Shown here in pieces: positions 44,623 to 56,061 of a DNA stretch of 64,000 bases. The stretch lies in assembly GCA_016169945.1 (NCBI GenBank), contig JADLSH010000180.1, forward strand, positions 161,158 to 225,157, written 5' to 3'. Position 1 is the stretch's first letter. Every line of letters starts with the position of its first letter. The notes beneath the pieces were generated by a model. The model saw nothing but the letters and a program-made list of their open reading frames with translations, did not search any database and had not been told where the DNA came from. Position numbers and translations under genes: made by a program. This stretch comes from Trachythela sp. YZ-2020 (taxonomy: Eukaryota > Cnidaria > Anthozoa > Malacalcyonacea > Clavulariidae).

Positions 44623-46849
44623 TTAATGCAACGCTCAAGGATTTACAAGATATTGCGCGAGCAAATGAGGCTGTAGAAGAGCAGTTGAAGTCAATGGAAG
44701 GCTCAAATACGGTAAACGCTCTAAGTCAGAAACTGCGTTCGAATGGACAACGAAGAAAGGGGTATGATGCAAATCAGAATGAGCGCAGATCACCAGCCAA
44801 GGAGACTGGGTATGACAACTAGGACAACAAACAGCGATGTTACAACTGTAATATGATTGGACATTTCGCTCGAGATCCAGGTTGTCCAGCAAAGACCAAA
44901 AGCTGCAATAAATGCGGGGCAAAGAGCCATTTCTCAGCATGCTGTAGGGGAAACAGTCAGGGGAGAAGGACAAGAAGAAAGAAAAGGCATATCAAGTTGC
45001 TGAGGACGAGGACAAATTACCTAAAGATAACTATGCTTTTGGTATTGATCAACATGGACAAAAAGATGCAGGTGAAGTTAAGTTAACAATTGGAGGAGTG
45101 AAATTGCAATTTAATTGATTACAAGATATGCAATTATCTCAAGCAAAATCGTGTTAAGTGTGAGTCAAAGATATCCGATAAGAAACTGTTCGCGTATGGA
45201 CAGAAAGAGCCAATCGACGTTGTGGGGATGTTTACGGCAGAGGTCGTGTGTGAGACGAATGGAGCAAAATGTGTAGACGAGTTCACCGTGATTAAAGGAA
45301 ACGGAAAATCTATACTTGGAAAGAAGACGGCAGAACAGTTGAAAGTCCTTAGGGTCGGACCCGAGGAAATATCAAAAGGAACTGTTAACACTGTCACAGA
45401 GGAGGGAAGTGATTCGGACATTCGTGAGGAAATTGCCCATATTTTTACTGGAGTCAGGTTGCTTAAGGATTACAAGCTGAAATTACATATTGACTCGAAC
45501 GTTATGCCGGTTGTACAGCCTGGACGTAGGCTACCATTTGGGTTAAGGGACAAAGTTGACAATAAGTTAGATGAGTTACTTGACATGGGTATCATTGAAG
45601 AGTTGCCAGAAGCAACACCTACAAGATGGGTTTCACCAGTAGTCGTTGTCCCAAAGGCAGATGGAAAGGATATACGAGTGTGTGTCGATATGAGAAAGAC
45701 GAACGAATGAATTCAGAGAGAAAGACAACCAATCCCGACCATAGAAGAAGTGTTGTATGATTTAAACGGAGCAACTGCGTTTAGCAAGATTGAGCTCAAG
45801 TGGGGCTTTCATCAAATTGAACTTGAGGAAGATTCAAGAGACAACGACGTTTGTGACCCACTGGGGGTTATACAGATATCGTCGATTAATGTTCGGAATC
45901 ACATCGGCTCCAGAAAAATATCAGAAGATAGACTGTGATGTTTTGGCTGGATGCAACGGAGTTGCAAATATCGCGGATGATCTCATTGTTTATGGAGCTG
46001 AACGCAAATTTGCCTAAAGTGCTAACACGTCTGCGAGAGAAAGGTCTCACCGTAAAGGGAGACAAATATCAATTTAGTCTTCCGAAGTTGACTTTCTGTG
46101 GACGCAAGCTAAGTGTCGAAGCAGCAGGAAGCGTTTGACAAGCTGAATATGATAATGACTAGTGACTTACTTATTTTAGGAACGATTGCAAAACGAGAAT
46201 TGTTGCGGATGCTAGACCGGAAGGCATAGGAGCTGTGTTGGTGCAACTGCAAGGAGATCAGTGGAAAGCGGTGTCTATACTTCCAGGAATCTTTCGGATG
46301 TGTAGCGGCGCTACGCTCAAACGGAGAAGGAAGCACTTGCACTTGTATGGGCTTGTAAACGTTTTAATATATATGTGTATGGTACATACATACATATATT
46401 ATTCAGCTCACTCCCCGTCGGGGCTTTTCCGCGACCGATTACATCAAGTATTTCGCTTACCTATATTACGTACTTAGCCCACACTATATATTTTTACAAC
46501 AATTGTGATATTACTTTCCTAATCTATATATCCTAACCCACCCAGTCAGCTTTCCCTGCGTGAGCAGTGGCAGCCAGCCCGCCGATTTGGTCCCGCTATG
46601 CAAATTTCAAATCATTATCATTATTCATTTCTTTAGAAATTGATTGTTTTCACCGTCAATGAACACGAACAAATTTGCATAGCGGGACTAAATCGGCGGG
46701 CTGGCTACGCTACTGGTCGTGAGTTCGAGCTGGAGACTGACTACAAACCACTCGAGTGTATTTTCGGCAAAACATCGAAACCCTCTGCGAGAAACAAAAG
46801 GTGGGTACTGCGGCTACAGTTCCAAAACTTCAAAGTTGTTTATCACCCT
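44623..46849 (+). pseudogene. gag-pol: Ty3/gypsy gag-pol, left part
   Basis: Plus-strand order: Gag end (ATLKDLQDIARANEAVEEQL), two CCHC knuckles (CYNCNMIGHFARDPGC, CNKCGAKSHFSACC; ~44,836-44,945), a protease region (EVVCETNGAKCVDEFTVIKG), and RT (YKLKLHIDSN, RRLPFGLRDKVDNKLDELL, RWVSPVVVVPKADGKDIRVC, NGATAFSKIELKWGFHQIEL). RNase H follows (REFELETDYKPLECIFGKTS, NFKVVYHP). It carries several stops and frameshifts, lacks its 5' end, and is split by insertions at 46,378 and 46,849. Confidence 0.83.
46378..46712. mobile_element. Insertion inside gypsy RNase H, with foldback
   Basis: Gypsy coding sequence breaks at ~46,378 and resumes at ~46,713 (REFELETDYK). The right part is an imperfect ~40-bp inverted repeat (46564-46602 and 46668-46706; AGCCAGCCCGCCGATTTGGT and its complement), so the insert can form a long hairpin. 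Confidence 0.65.
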
Positions 46850-47132
46850 TAGGCCGTAGGATGGGGGTCGAAAATATGCTTAGAAAACAGATTCCGTAGC
46901 AACCCTCGTGTAACTACATAATTTTTACATGAATCGATAGATTAGAACGTACTTAGTTAGAATCCACTTCCCCCCAAGCGAAATAGTTGCACAAATTGAA
47001 GTACAACCTCTCCAAAGTTCGGGCTCCCTCGTGTTTCGAAATCCATGAACGGCCATTGTTGTGTTGCAACTACGCATGCGCGTGACCACAAAACACTTAA
47101 TGCGCACGCGCAGATAGGAAAACTGATCTCAA
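46850..47132 (+). repeat. Left terminal inverted repeat
   Basis: Matches 49665-49936 in inverse with scattered differences; its inner end is ...AACTGATCTCAA, 34 bases before the start codon of the internal gene. It may contain the promoter. Confidence 0.88.
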
Positions 47133-47166
47133 TAAAACACGCATATTCAAGATAGCTATTGACGAT

Positions 47167-49041
47167 ATGTCGAAAATTCGAATATCCTCATGTTTTATGC
47201 ATTTTGAAGGCGTAACCGAGCAACTTTCTAAAGTTACTCGTCAAAGGCTTAAGAAATTTGTCGATTGCAGAAATAAATGGGCGAAACTTAATTGCCTGCA
47301 AGCTGAGATAGCGAAGGATTCGTATGATATTCGTATGTTGGCAGAGAACACAAACGAAAGTTTTGATTTAGAATGGTACCACCACATGAAATGCTACAAG
47401 AAATTTAGCGATGAAGAAAATATCCGTAGACAACAGAGAAAAGAGGAAAACGGAGCTAGTACAAGCACGGAAAAGGTCGCTAATACCGAAGACCACACCG
47501 TCCACACGTGCCACATGGAACCCAGAAGAAAGATTACACGCAATTCAGTGGATCCAAGTAAGACCTTGCCTCAAAGAAACAAGCATGTACTACCAGAATG
47601 CTGCATTATTTGTGGAAGAGATTCGTCTTGGTTTTCAAGAGACAAGGTATGATTATGTACAATTTCTTGTGTACAGTATCTTTATATTCTATGGACCACC
47701 TTTTGGTGGAAAAGTTGTCATATTGTGCCTTACAGGTAAATACTGTCTTGTGCATATACCTATATGGCTATATGATATTTTAGAGTACCTATTGAATGCG
47801 TTGGATCTTAATGGGTTAATTATCCAGATAATAAGTCTATTTAAACAGGCATAATATAAGCTACTCTGGATTGTAAAGTTTATGAACACAATGTTCATAA
47901 ACTTTACAAACCAGAGTAGCTTTATTTTAATACCTGGTTAATTTGTCAAATTCACCCTGCTTTAGGGGCTGTTTATATGAAACCTGGGCTGGCTCGCTGA
48001 CCGGGCCAGCCCGGTAAGCGGGATGAATTTGTCTTGTGTTTATATGAGATGATTTTGTTGTTTTGACCTTTGACATTGTTTTGACAGTTCTTAAAAATAG
48101 CTCGCAGACAAATTGGTGGTGGCGTCCGTCTTTCAACTTTCATCCCGGTAACCGGGCTGACCCGGTTAGTGAATGTTTATATGGGGAAATTTTCATCCTG
48201 GTAAGCGAGATCTCGCCTTTTTCAAGCGAGATCTCTGGAACCGGACCAGCCCGCTTGTCCATATAAACGCACAGTAGTTTTTACTATAAAATCAATTACA
48301 TGGCGAGATCTCGCTAAGCGGGCTGGCCCAGTCAGCGAGCCAACCCGGGTTCCCTATAAACAGGTCCTTAGTTGGTAAATGCCATTTTTAAAAAGGCATT
48401 CTAAACTTGTATGTTTTGTGTAGAAAACACAAAAGAGAAGAGGAACACCACTAGTGTTGGCAAGTACAATTGATGCTGGCTTATTACGTACAGCTGCTGA
48501 GAGGAAAAATGATGAGCGGATGCTAATGTGCAGATTAGAGATAAAGACTGTGTTGCATTGGAGGTCTGCTACCACAAAGTTTGCTATTAATTATAGCAAC
48601 TATACCATATTCCTTGCAAGGGAGGCAAAGACGACCACAACATGTGCACCACCAGTGTATGAAATATCTTACAACATATTCTGTAAAGAAGTCATTGAAA
48701 CTGAAATCATCAAGGGAAAAGCAATAAAGTACATGATGGACTTACTTGAGAAATTTGTTGTCATTGCTAAGGAAACTGAGAATGTGGATGCATCGAAATA
48801 CAGGTCTTCCGAGCTCAAGCAACGGCTAATTAACAGTTATCCCCAGCTGGTATTCTATTTGCCTAAATCTAGAAATGTTAGTGAAATTGTGTATGCTGAG
48901 AACTTGGATGCTCCTGATTTAGTTGAGGAACATATGTTGAGTAAAGCTGAAAATAGTGATGAAGAATTTGATGAAGGCGACTGCATAAATAAACAAGGAA
49001 CCTGGACTAATAAAATTGATGGGAAGAGAGTTAGAAAATAA
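47167..49041 (+). CDS. Two-exon transposon-borne gene, unknown family
   Basis: Exon 1 is 47167-47646 (start MSKIRISSCFMHFEG, donor AAG|GTATGA) and exon 2 is 48424-49041 (acceptor GTGTAG|AAAACA, ends KIDGKRVRK). The phase-0 junction keeps one frame of ~366 residues. Exon 1 ends with a Cys/His-rich region (EWYHHMKCYKKF, then CCIICGRDSSW), probably zinc-binding. I recall similar uncharacterised, repetitive cnidarian proteins. As the only gene in an element with long inverted repeats it is a candidate transposase or accessory protein, but no DDE triad is evident. The Harbinger-like MITE lies in its intron. Confidence 0.72.
47965..48367. mobile_element. Harbinger-like MITE inside an intron
   Basis: The ends GGGGCTGTTTATATGAAACC and, inverted, GGACCTGTTTATAGGGAACC continue as ~55-bp inverted repeats (GGCTGGCTCGCTGACCGGGC). 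TTA flanks both ends (47962-47964, 48368-48370). The element is 403 bp and non-coding. A 3-bp TTA duplication fits PIF/Harbinger. Confidence 0.8.
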
Positions 49042-49664
49042 ATAAGATTGTGAACACCGAGTAATACTTATTTATGGTATATCGTAATTTATCTATTAAG
49101 CACCCCCCCCCCTCCTGTAAGCAATTAATTTATAAAATCGTGAAGCGTGAAAGTATTGTATTTTAAAGATAATTATGATATTTTACTGATACTTTGGTAC
49201 GTAACATCACTGTACCCGATGTTGCATATTTATATTAAAGAGAATCAAACGTGCAAACAGACTCTTTTTATATATTAGAAATAAGCCCCCCCCCCCCCCG
49301 AAATTAATAGAGAAATTACGGTATGCGTGTTCTATAATGTTTAGGATTGTGATAATATTTAAAGCCTGAAAAACAGATTTGCTTGCAAAAACGTCATGCA
49401 ATTGCTGTAGTATAAAATAACATCATATTTTTAATAAGTTATTATTGTAATGTTGGCTTGGAAGTGTTCCTGGCGAGGGCTTGACACGGTACATTGCTCA
49501 GAATGTTTGGCGAACTCCATTAAAATCCACAGAACATAAAAATATCATATATTTTTAAAACACCCCGATATCATCTTGTTTTACTTCAGCCCTGAAGTAA
49601 CATTTCATAATTTTTTTGTGCTACTTTCTTACATTTCATAATTTTTTTCTTGTCCAGTCCTGCG

Positions 49665-49936
49665 TTGAGATCAGTTTCCCTATCTGCGCGTGCGCATTAA
49701 GTGTTTTGTGGTCAAGCGCATGCGTAGTTGCAACACAACAATGGCCGTTCGTGGATTTCGAAACACGAGAAAGCCCGAACTTTGGAGAGGTTGTACTTCA
49801 ATTTGTGCAACTATTTCGCTTGGGGGAAGCGGATTCTAACTAAGTAAGTTCTAATCTATGGATTCATGTAAAAATTATGTAGTTACACGAGGGGTGCTAC
49901 GGAATTGAACATTTTCGACCCTCATCCCACGGCCTA
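49665..49936 (-). repeat. Right terminal inverted repeat
   Basis: Inverse copy of 46850-47132, ending ...CCCACGGCCTA next to the CCT duplication. Confidence 0.88.
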
Positions 49937-50048
49937 CCTGGAAAGACGAACATTGCCGATGCTCTGTCCTGGATGAATCAGAAAAATCCAGTTTCTGTGA
50001 ACGTGCATTTTTTGACGTTAGGGTTTTTAACCCTTTGGCACCATAGTT
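49937..50048 (+). pseudogene. pol: Ty3/gypsy RNase H end, continuation
   Basis: PGKTNIADALSWMNQKNP continues the RNase H reading cut at 46849 and is the conserved PGK.N.ADALSR motif of gypsy elements. It ends at a stop near 50,048. Confidence 0.8.
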
Positions 50049-50312
50049 AAAGAATGAGTCTCAGGGTAATGCTTTGCGCGCTTGGTTGCATTGTTCGGCC
50101 ATTTTGGGGTGCACGGAAAATGGCGACGTTCGTATAGAGGAGCTGTGTGCGTTTATAAATCCGTGAATATCCGAACAATCATCATGAATTATTTCTGAAT
50201 TTCTGGGCTGTGAATACATAGCTTACACTGTGGTTACTTCTTTCGTAATATTTATTTGTAATAAACGACAAATTCAAGTCTACTGTGACGGTGTTTATGT
50301 AAATTCCGAATC

Positions 50313-50526
50313 ATGCCTGCGACCGGCGCATCGCCGCCAAAGCGTGGAAGGCCGAGAGATGAGATAGAATTTGTGCGTATAAAGCCAAAGAAGGACGTAC
50401 ACGAGATGTGGATTGCCAGAAAGATTCTGTTGGATTTTCACGAAGACACATAGTGATTTTGCACAGCACTTGCCTCTGAATTTTTGTGAAGATGAACCTT
50501 TGCAACAATGGAATCTCCAGGCGATG
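50313..50526 (+). pseudogene. First exon of an AT-hook-like gene, frame disrupted
   Basis: Starts MPATGASPPKRGRPRDEIEF; KRGRPR is an AT-hook-like motif. The frame meets a stop after 46 codons (50451-50453), yet in the next frame it continues SDFAQHLPLNF up to a donor site ATG|GTAAAT at 50526. A one-base indel near 50,445 is likely. The domain (VHEMWIARKILLDFHED... SDFAQHL) resembles uncharacterised cnidarian proteins I have seen but cannot name. It probably belongs with the exons at 51088-52069. Confidence 0.5.
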
Positions 50527-51087
50527 GTAAATACTATATATTTTGATCAATGTTTTTAATTTCTTTCTATTTTAAAATGATTCGTTATCTACTCGTCCCA
50601 TGTAATCATGTGTTTTGTTTATTACACCTCAGATCGACCTTTGCTATATGTTATCTCTTCAACACCATTTGGTAAATACAAACCTGACCAAAATTTGTGT
50701 TTGTCACCCATTGTCCATGAGGCTGACAATGACATGTCAGTGTTAAAATGATAGAACGTAAGAAATACGGTAGATATTATCCTTTAACTCTGTTTAAATG
50801 TTTTAATACTAGTGCTTTGTTGCCAAATATAATGTGTTCTACGTCTTGAGTTATGTAGCAAGTGGTATATATTGTATCTATTTTATTGTTAAATTCACAT
50901 GCTATTACATATATCCTCAACAACAACATTTCTCAACCATAATAATATATCATAAATGAACGCCCGTCCCTTGGCCCTTCACTTGGCTATTTCACATCGT
51001 TTCACATGTCCCCATCAGGATAGTTAGTACCAAATGAAACCAGGTTTACTGGAAATCAGGGTTTATTTAAATTACTTTCCTCAACAG

Positions 51088-52069
51088 AGCCATGGATGTT
51101 GCACCCACATCTGATAATCTTGACGTCAGCAGAATTGAGAGTCTTTCCATTTCTGTCAATCCTGAATTTGGATTATACCGTGAAGACTCATCATTTGAGA
51201 GTGATACCACAAGTTCCGAATCAGATAATGATGCAAGGTAATTATATTTTGTATTTCTATGCCATTGATGCTGTATTATAATATTTGTTATGGATATTTG
51301 TCAAACAACCCAGAACCAAAGGACCTGATTTCTCCTATATATGGTTGCTTTTAACATAATTGAAAAATTGTTACTGGTATTATCTACAATTAGTGTAAAA
51401 GTAATGGTTCAACATAAATTAATAAGCATGTACTGTTTTTGATGACCATTCTCAAAGCACAGCATTCATAACACACTTTTTAATGCAGCACCTTTTGAGT
51501 TTTGATGGCAAATTAAATAGTATGCAATGAGTCATTTGATAAAAAATCCACAATTCCTCTTTCCCCTTTGGGGATATCATAGTACATTTTATTATCCAAA
51601 AAAAGAGATTCCTCCCATACTGGATGCTACAAATTCCCTCTTACCTTTTTCGAAATATATATTCACTTCAACACCTTTTTAATTTTATTAATAGTCCCAG
51701 TTCTTCAAGTGAATGTGAAAGTGGATCTGAAGATGACCAGTACATTTATGATGTTCAAGGGTAAGAAACAACTATCAGTATTAATTGTAAAATCTTCATA
51801 ACAGTTCACTTTCTACTATACTGATTGTAAACATGGCCAATTTCCCATATTCATAGTGACAAGGAGTACGTCTCCATTTGGTACAGTGCCCTAATAAACA
51901 ATGGGTTTGTTAGATGTTCAAATATTGTCTGTTTTTTAGATTTGCAGAAGAGTACTATGTTCTTCAAGTATCACCATATACAGTAGAAAATGATGATCCT
52001 GAAGCAACATTAAGTGCCATAGAAGATGAAGAATGTGATCGTGAGGCAACTTTGTGCTGCAGAAGATGA
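51088..52069 (+). CDS. Three spliced exons of a host-like acidic protein
   Basis: Exons 51088-51237, 51695-51760 and 51940-52069 have consensus splice sites (CAACAG|AGCC, GCAAG|GTAATT, AATAG|TCCC, CAAGG|GTAAGA, TTTTAG|ATTT) and join in one consistent frame. The product has an acidic Ser-rich stretch (SFESDTTSSESDNDA, SSSECESGSEDDQ) and then FAEEYYVLQVSPYTVENDD, ending CDREATLCCRR. Function is unknown. Introns are short (~460 and ~180 bp). It may be the continuation of the AT-hook exon at 50313-50526, although an exon between them could be missing. Confidence 0.5.
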
Positions 52070-53549
52070 TATGACTACTGTTTATATTACAAAAGGATAT
52101 TACTAGGGTTTCACGGATATATTTACTATGTCGAAATGAGACTATTGGGATTATTGGTGAAAATGGAAGATGTTTCAGGGTCGTTTTTCAAGATATGAAA
52201 ATTCTTCCTAATGACATCCCTTACTTTGAAATTGAAGGATGGTAACCGAGAACTGGGGGTATTTTGTTGTTGGGAACATTAGACGCAGGGTCTCTAAGGG
52301 ATATACATGTAGTATTTCATTTTTTATGTATTACAATACAATAGACAAAGTTAGTGTGATACAAGACAAACTATTTGAACCCATTAAGTGGAAGTACTCT
52401 ATCACTGACAAGTCAAATCATCAGCTAATGGGTTAACAAGAGATAATGGCAGATTTGTTAATCCTGGAATACTCTTCCACAGTTCCACTGACAAGTAAAA
52501 TTGTATGGTGTTGGACAGAGTTGAAATAATTTGATTGTTTGTAAATATGGAATTAATAATTATCAAAAATTCTCATGATGTGAAGATGTAATTATGCACT
52601 TTATATGTCTTCACGTCATGAGATGGTAACTTAAAGGGCTGGGGGGTTATCAATAAAGCATTACTGTAAATTTGGTAAATGTGAAAGATAGGGGTTGCGT
52701 TTACCAGACAGGGCTTTACAGAATATTTAATACTTGAAAACCTTTATAATACTGTAATATAATAGTAAGAATAATTTTAGTTGCAAATATATTTTATATA
52801 GGTTTATGTAAAGTACATCATGCTCTCTTATTGCCAACAAGACGCACGATGGGCACACCTTTTGGTTCCCTCTCCCTAATTTCTTATACCGCCATAAAAT
52901 GTACTGACAATATGCTGCCTTTCTAAACTGTTCGTTGAATAGTCTGGCTTCTCTGCCCTGATGTCACACCTCGCTCGGATAGCCATGACCAATAAATACA
53001 TCTCTGTCTGTGCATGTGTTTTGGAATGTCACAAATTATGTGATCTTCTTGCAACACTTGTTTTCCTCCTCAGTCGGCATAGGTTGACATACTCCACATG
53101 TACACCATGACGGTCTTGTCTCTGGAAGAACTGGGGGGTTTCCACCAAATTACACTAGATTTTTGGCATAATCAAGGCTACCTTTACCATTCGACAGAAG
53201 TTCAAGCAGTACCTTATCCTTTTGGCCAACTGTAAAAGTTCCAATGAATTCCTAAGAATATTAAGTTCCTGTAAATAATGCTTTCTAAGATTCTATAATT
53301 ATATATTTCGGTGTGTGTCAGTACCAAATGAACAAACCAAGAGCTTCTTCAGCTATACAACAGGAAAAGTATTAATACGAGCATGGTCCATAAATTATGT
53401 GATTTTGGTGACAAGGAAAGGCGATATAAACGGTAATTTAACATTTGCTTTATAAAAGTTTAAAATATTTCCAAAACCGAAATAATTTGAATGACATTAT
53501 GAATTCCATTTATATACCAACAGAATCACAAACATGAAGTGTGAACTTA
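52070..53549. other. No gene recognised
   Basis: AT-rich sequence. A stretch near 52,100-52,440 keeps some coding-like character in short frames but no recognisable protein. AATGGGTTAACAAGAG at 52,427 resembles the intronic repeat at 55,230-55,380. Confidence 0.4.
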
Positions 53550-53764
53550 CCGTTATCTGGTGTTTTGCTTCCCCTAACGCGATCTGATGACGCTCAAAAG
53601 CATTTCTTCCGGCATTTGTAGCTGCTACTGTTCCCTGTTGAACCTTGTTTTTGTAAAACCTGCCTTCTTCGTTCCACATGAACAGCCATCTTGAGCTCTT
53701 CGTCTCGACATGGACATCCACGTTGTTTTCTACCGCTGCGTCTGCTACATGTATTTTTGCAACT
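53550..53764 (-). CDS. Possible internal exon, unknown gene
   Basis: The minus strand is open between an acceptor-like TTTTGTAG and a donor-like ACG|GTAAGT, encoding VETKSSRWLFMWNEEGRFYK and more, a hydrophilic segment without known domain. A further open segment (RSKILSAYGSPVCRTPEVSE) lies upstream at 53,885-54,000 with a GTGAGT donor, but the junction phase does not clearly fit. Confidence 0.35.
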
Positions 53765-54336
53765 ACAAAACTGAAATGAAACGAAATTTAATCTATAAAT
53801 ACACGTGCATATACTCTATCAAACTATTTCATATATCATAAATCAAACAACGACGAAACAAAGAGTACTTATACTCACTTGCGTTCTATCCTGGTCAGCT
53901 TGTAAAGTAGGTTCACTAACTTCTGGCGTCCTGCATACCGGTGATCCGTACGCACTTAGAATTTTAGATCGTCCTCTAAATCGTACTGCGACGCGTTCAA
54001 ATCTGGATCAGACACTGATTCAGAAATTTTATAAAAAAAAAGCACTAAAATATTCTTTCAAGGGACACAAATACGTGTAATATGAACGCAAAAGACGCAA
54101 TATTATGCAAATTGTAAAGTGAATGTGCACGTGACACGGAAATTTCCCGTATGTAAATATAAACAAATAAATGGTTAGGGAGGCCGGCAAACTTCAAAGG
54201 ACTCCTGCTGTGATGTTGACATGTATTTTATCGCATGTCACGTGACAAACGAAGGTGCACGAATGCCAAACATAGGAGCGATACTCACAGGGAACACTAT
54301 AGAAGGTTGACTTTTCTTTACCTTTGTTTGACAAAT

Positions 54337-56061
54337 ATGGCTGAATGTAGCTCGGAAAGTGACTCTAATGTTGATTTTGATGTCGAAAATATATATTCAG
54401 AAGAAGAAAATATTCGTGACGCGTTTATAGAGTCCTTAGAAGTGCTTGAAGAAAACGGTGAGGAATTTGATCTCCAGCTGTCTGACGCCATTGCTGAGGT
54501 AAATAAATTTTAAAATCAAATTTCAAGATGTTTGCCTTAACGTATGTGAAAGATATAGGTATATTTGACTTTTTGATTGTTTTCTAATAGGTAGAAGGCG
54601 TTAAAAGTTTCCCATGTGACAAATGCGAGAAAATATGCAAGTCTAAAGGCGGGTTAACTAGACATCGGCGTAGTATACACGAGGAACAGGAAACAACGCC
54701 AACTGCGTCTCAGAAAAAAAAATCAAAGAACAAAATGCCAGCAATTGAAATGAATACCATAAAAGAAATGTGCAAGGAAATCGGGGACAAGATACGGGAG
54801 GAAAAGCTTTATCCTGAAGCTATCGTAAAAATTGTGTCCAGCTTGACTCCAAGTAAGGAATTTGTAAAGTTTATCAATGATGTGTTCTCCAAGTTTAATC
54901 GAAAGCGTAACCAAGATTCCCTACTAGCCAGCTTCTACGGAGAGATTTTAAAGAATTGGAAAAAATTCTTTCCAGGCTGTGATAACCAAAGTGCCGCCAA
55001 TGTTTTGTTGATCCACTTTCCGCAGAAAGTTATCAGTCACTTAAAACAGTCAAGTGATTTATCTTGTGAACAGGTAGGGTTTAAATCTCATAAATGTTTT
55101 CTTTCTACATCCATTTCTGATACATACCTAGATAGTATACGAAGTATAATCCTTTCGAGCGAGCATCTAGAGTCCGATTCTGATAATTTTCTTTGTCTTT
55201 ACCTACTTTAATAGTCAGTGGTTGGTTATTGTCAATTAATGGGTTAACGAATCTGCCAGTGTCTCTTGTTAACCCATTAGCTGGTAATGCACCCATTTTA
55301 GTCAGTGGTTGGTTATTGCCAGTTAATGGGTTAACAAATCTGCCAGTCTCTCTTGTTAACCCATTAGCTGGTAATGAACAGGTATATGTGCCCCGCTTTA
55401 GTGTTTTACTCTAATGCCATTCGATTATACTCATCTGTCCTCAGTGATACTGTAGGGCCAGTTAACACTGTTAATCTGTAATATACATTCTTTCAGGAAA
55501 GTGAGGAAATCAAGTTAAATCCTGAAGAGCTGGGTCCACTTTCATATGTTGCTGGGTATGTGCTGCATTCAATGCATAAAAAGAGTAAGAACTCTCCACA
55601 TTGGAACTCACAACGGAGCATAGAGCTGCAATCCTTACTCACATCAGTCAAGTTAGAGGATGTGAAGAAAGATGAATATATTAATTCAATTTCAAGAGGA
55701 GGCTTGTGGGCACCAAATGATGATATCAAAGGCATAGCAAAGGAAATAGATTGTCTTTCGGAAACATATCCGCCGTTGTAAAGCTGTAGTTACAACCACC
55801 ATTCCAACAGAAAAGATAGTGGATGAGATCCTAATGCAACCTGTGATAATAAGCTTATGGGAAAACATCACTACAGGATTGGATTTTGACATTTCAAGCG
55901 AGTGCAGCAAGTTAGTCCTGGAAAATTTTGTAAAACTATTTATCCAAGTAAGAAGCTTTTCGCATGCAAAGGGCATTGTCAATCGCGACAAATTAAAGAG
56001 TAAAAAACAAAAAACAAAAGCATTAAGAACGGAACTCAAGAAAATGGGTGAAGAAAAGTGA
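54337..56061 (+). pseudogene. C2H2 accessory gene of the P-like transposon, one frameshift
   Basis: Exon 1 is 54337-54498 (MAECSSESDSNVDFDVENIY, acidic; donor GAG|GTAAAT). Exon 2 is 54591-55073 (acceptor TAATAG|GTAG), opening with a C2H2 finger (CDKCEKICKSKGGLTRHRRS, IH) followed by a helical domain (LYPEAIVKIVSSLTPSKEFV). Exon 3 is 55497-56061 (acceptor TTTCAG|GAAA; GPLSYVAGYVLHSM), with a one-base frame change at ~55,750. Splice phases agree. It may target or regulate the transposon or be a captured host gene. Its role is not known to me. Confidence 0.65.
55205..55385 (+). repeat. Intronic direct repeat containing short inverted repeats
   Basis: A ~98-bp unit (AGTCAGTGGTTGGTTATTG ... CATTAGCTGGTAATG) occurs about 1.8 times. 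Each unit contains AATGGGTTAAC and GTTAACCCATT, which can pair as a hairpin. Confidence 0.75.

Larger units (their letters stand above)
46850..49936. mobile_element. 3.1-kb DNA transposon with ~275-bp inverted repeats
   Basis: The ends TAGGCCGTAGGATGGGGGTC and, inverted, TAGGCCGTGGGATGAGGGTC begin terminal inverted repeats of ~283 bp (46850-47132) and ~272 bp (49665-49936). CCT is duplicated on both sides (46847-46849, 49937-49939), and the gypsy frame resumes exactly after removal of the element and one CCT. The only gene inside is the two-exon gene at 47167-49041. The superfamily is not recognised; a 3-bp duplication fits Harbinger- or CACTA-like elements. Confidence 0.88.
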
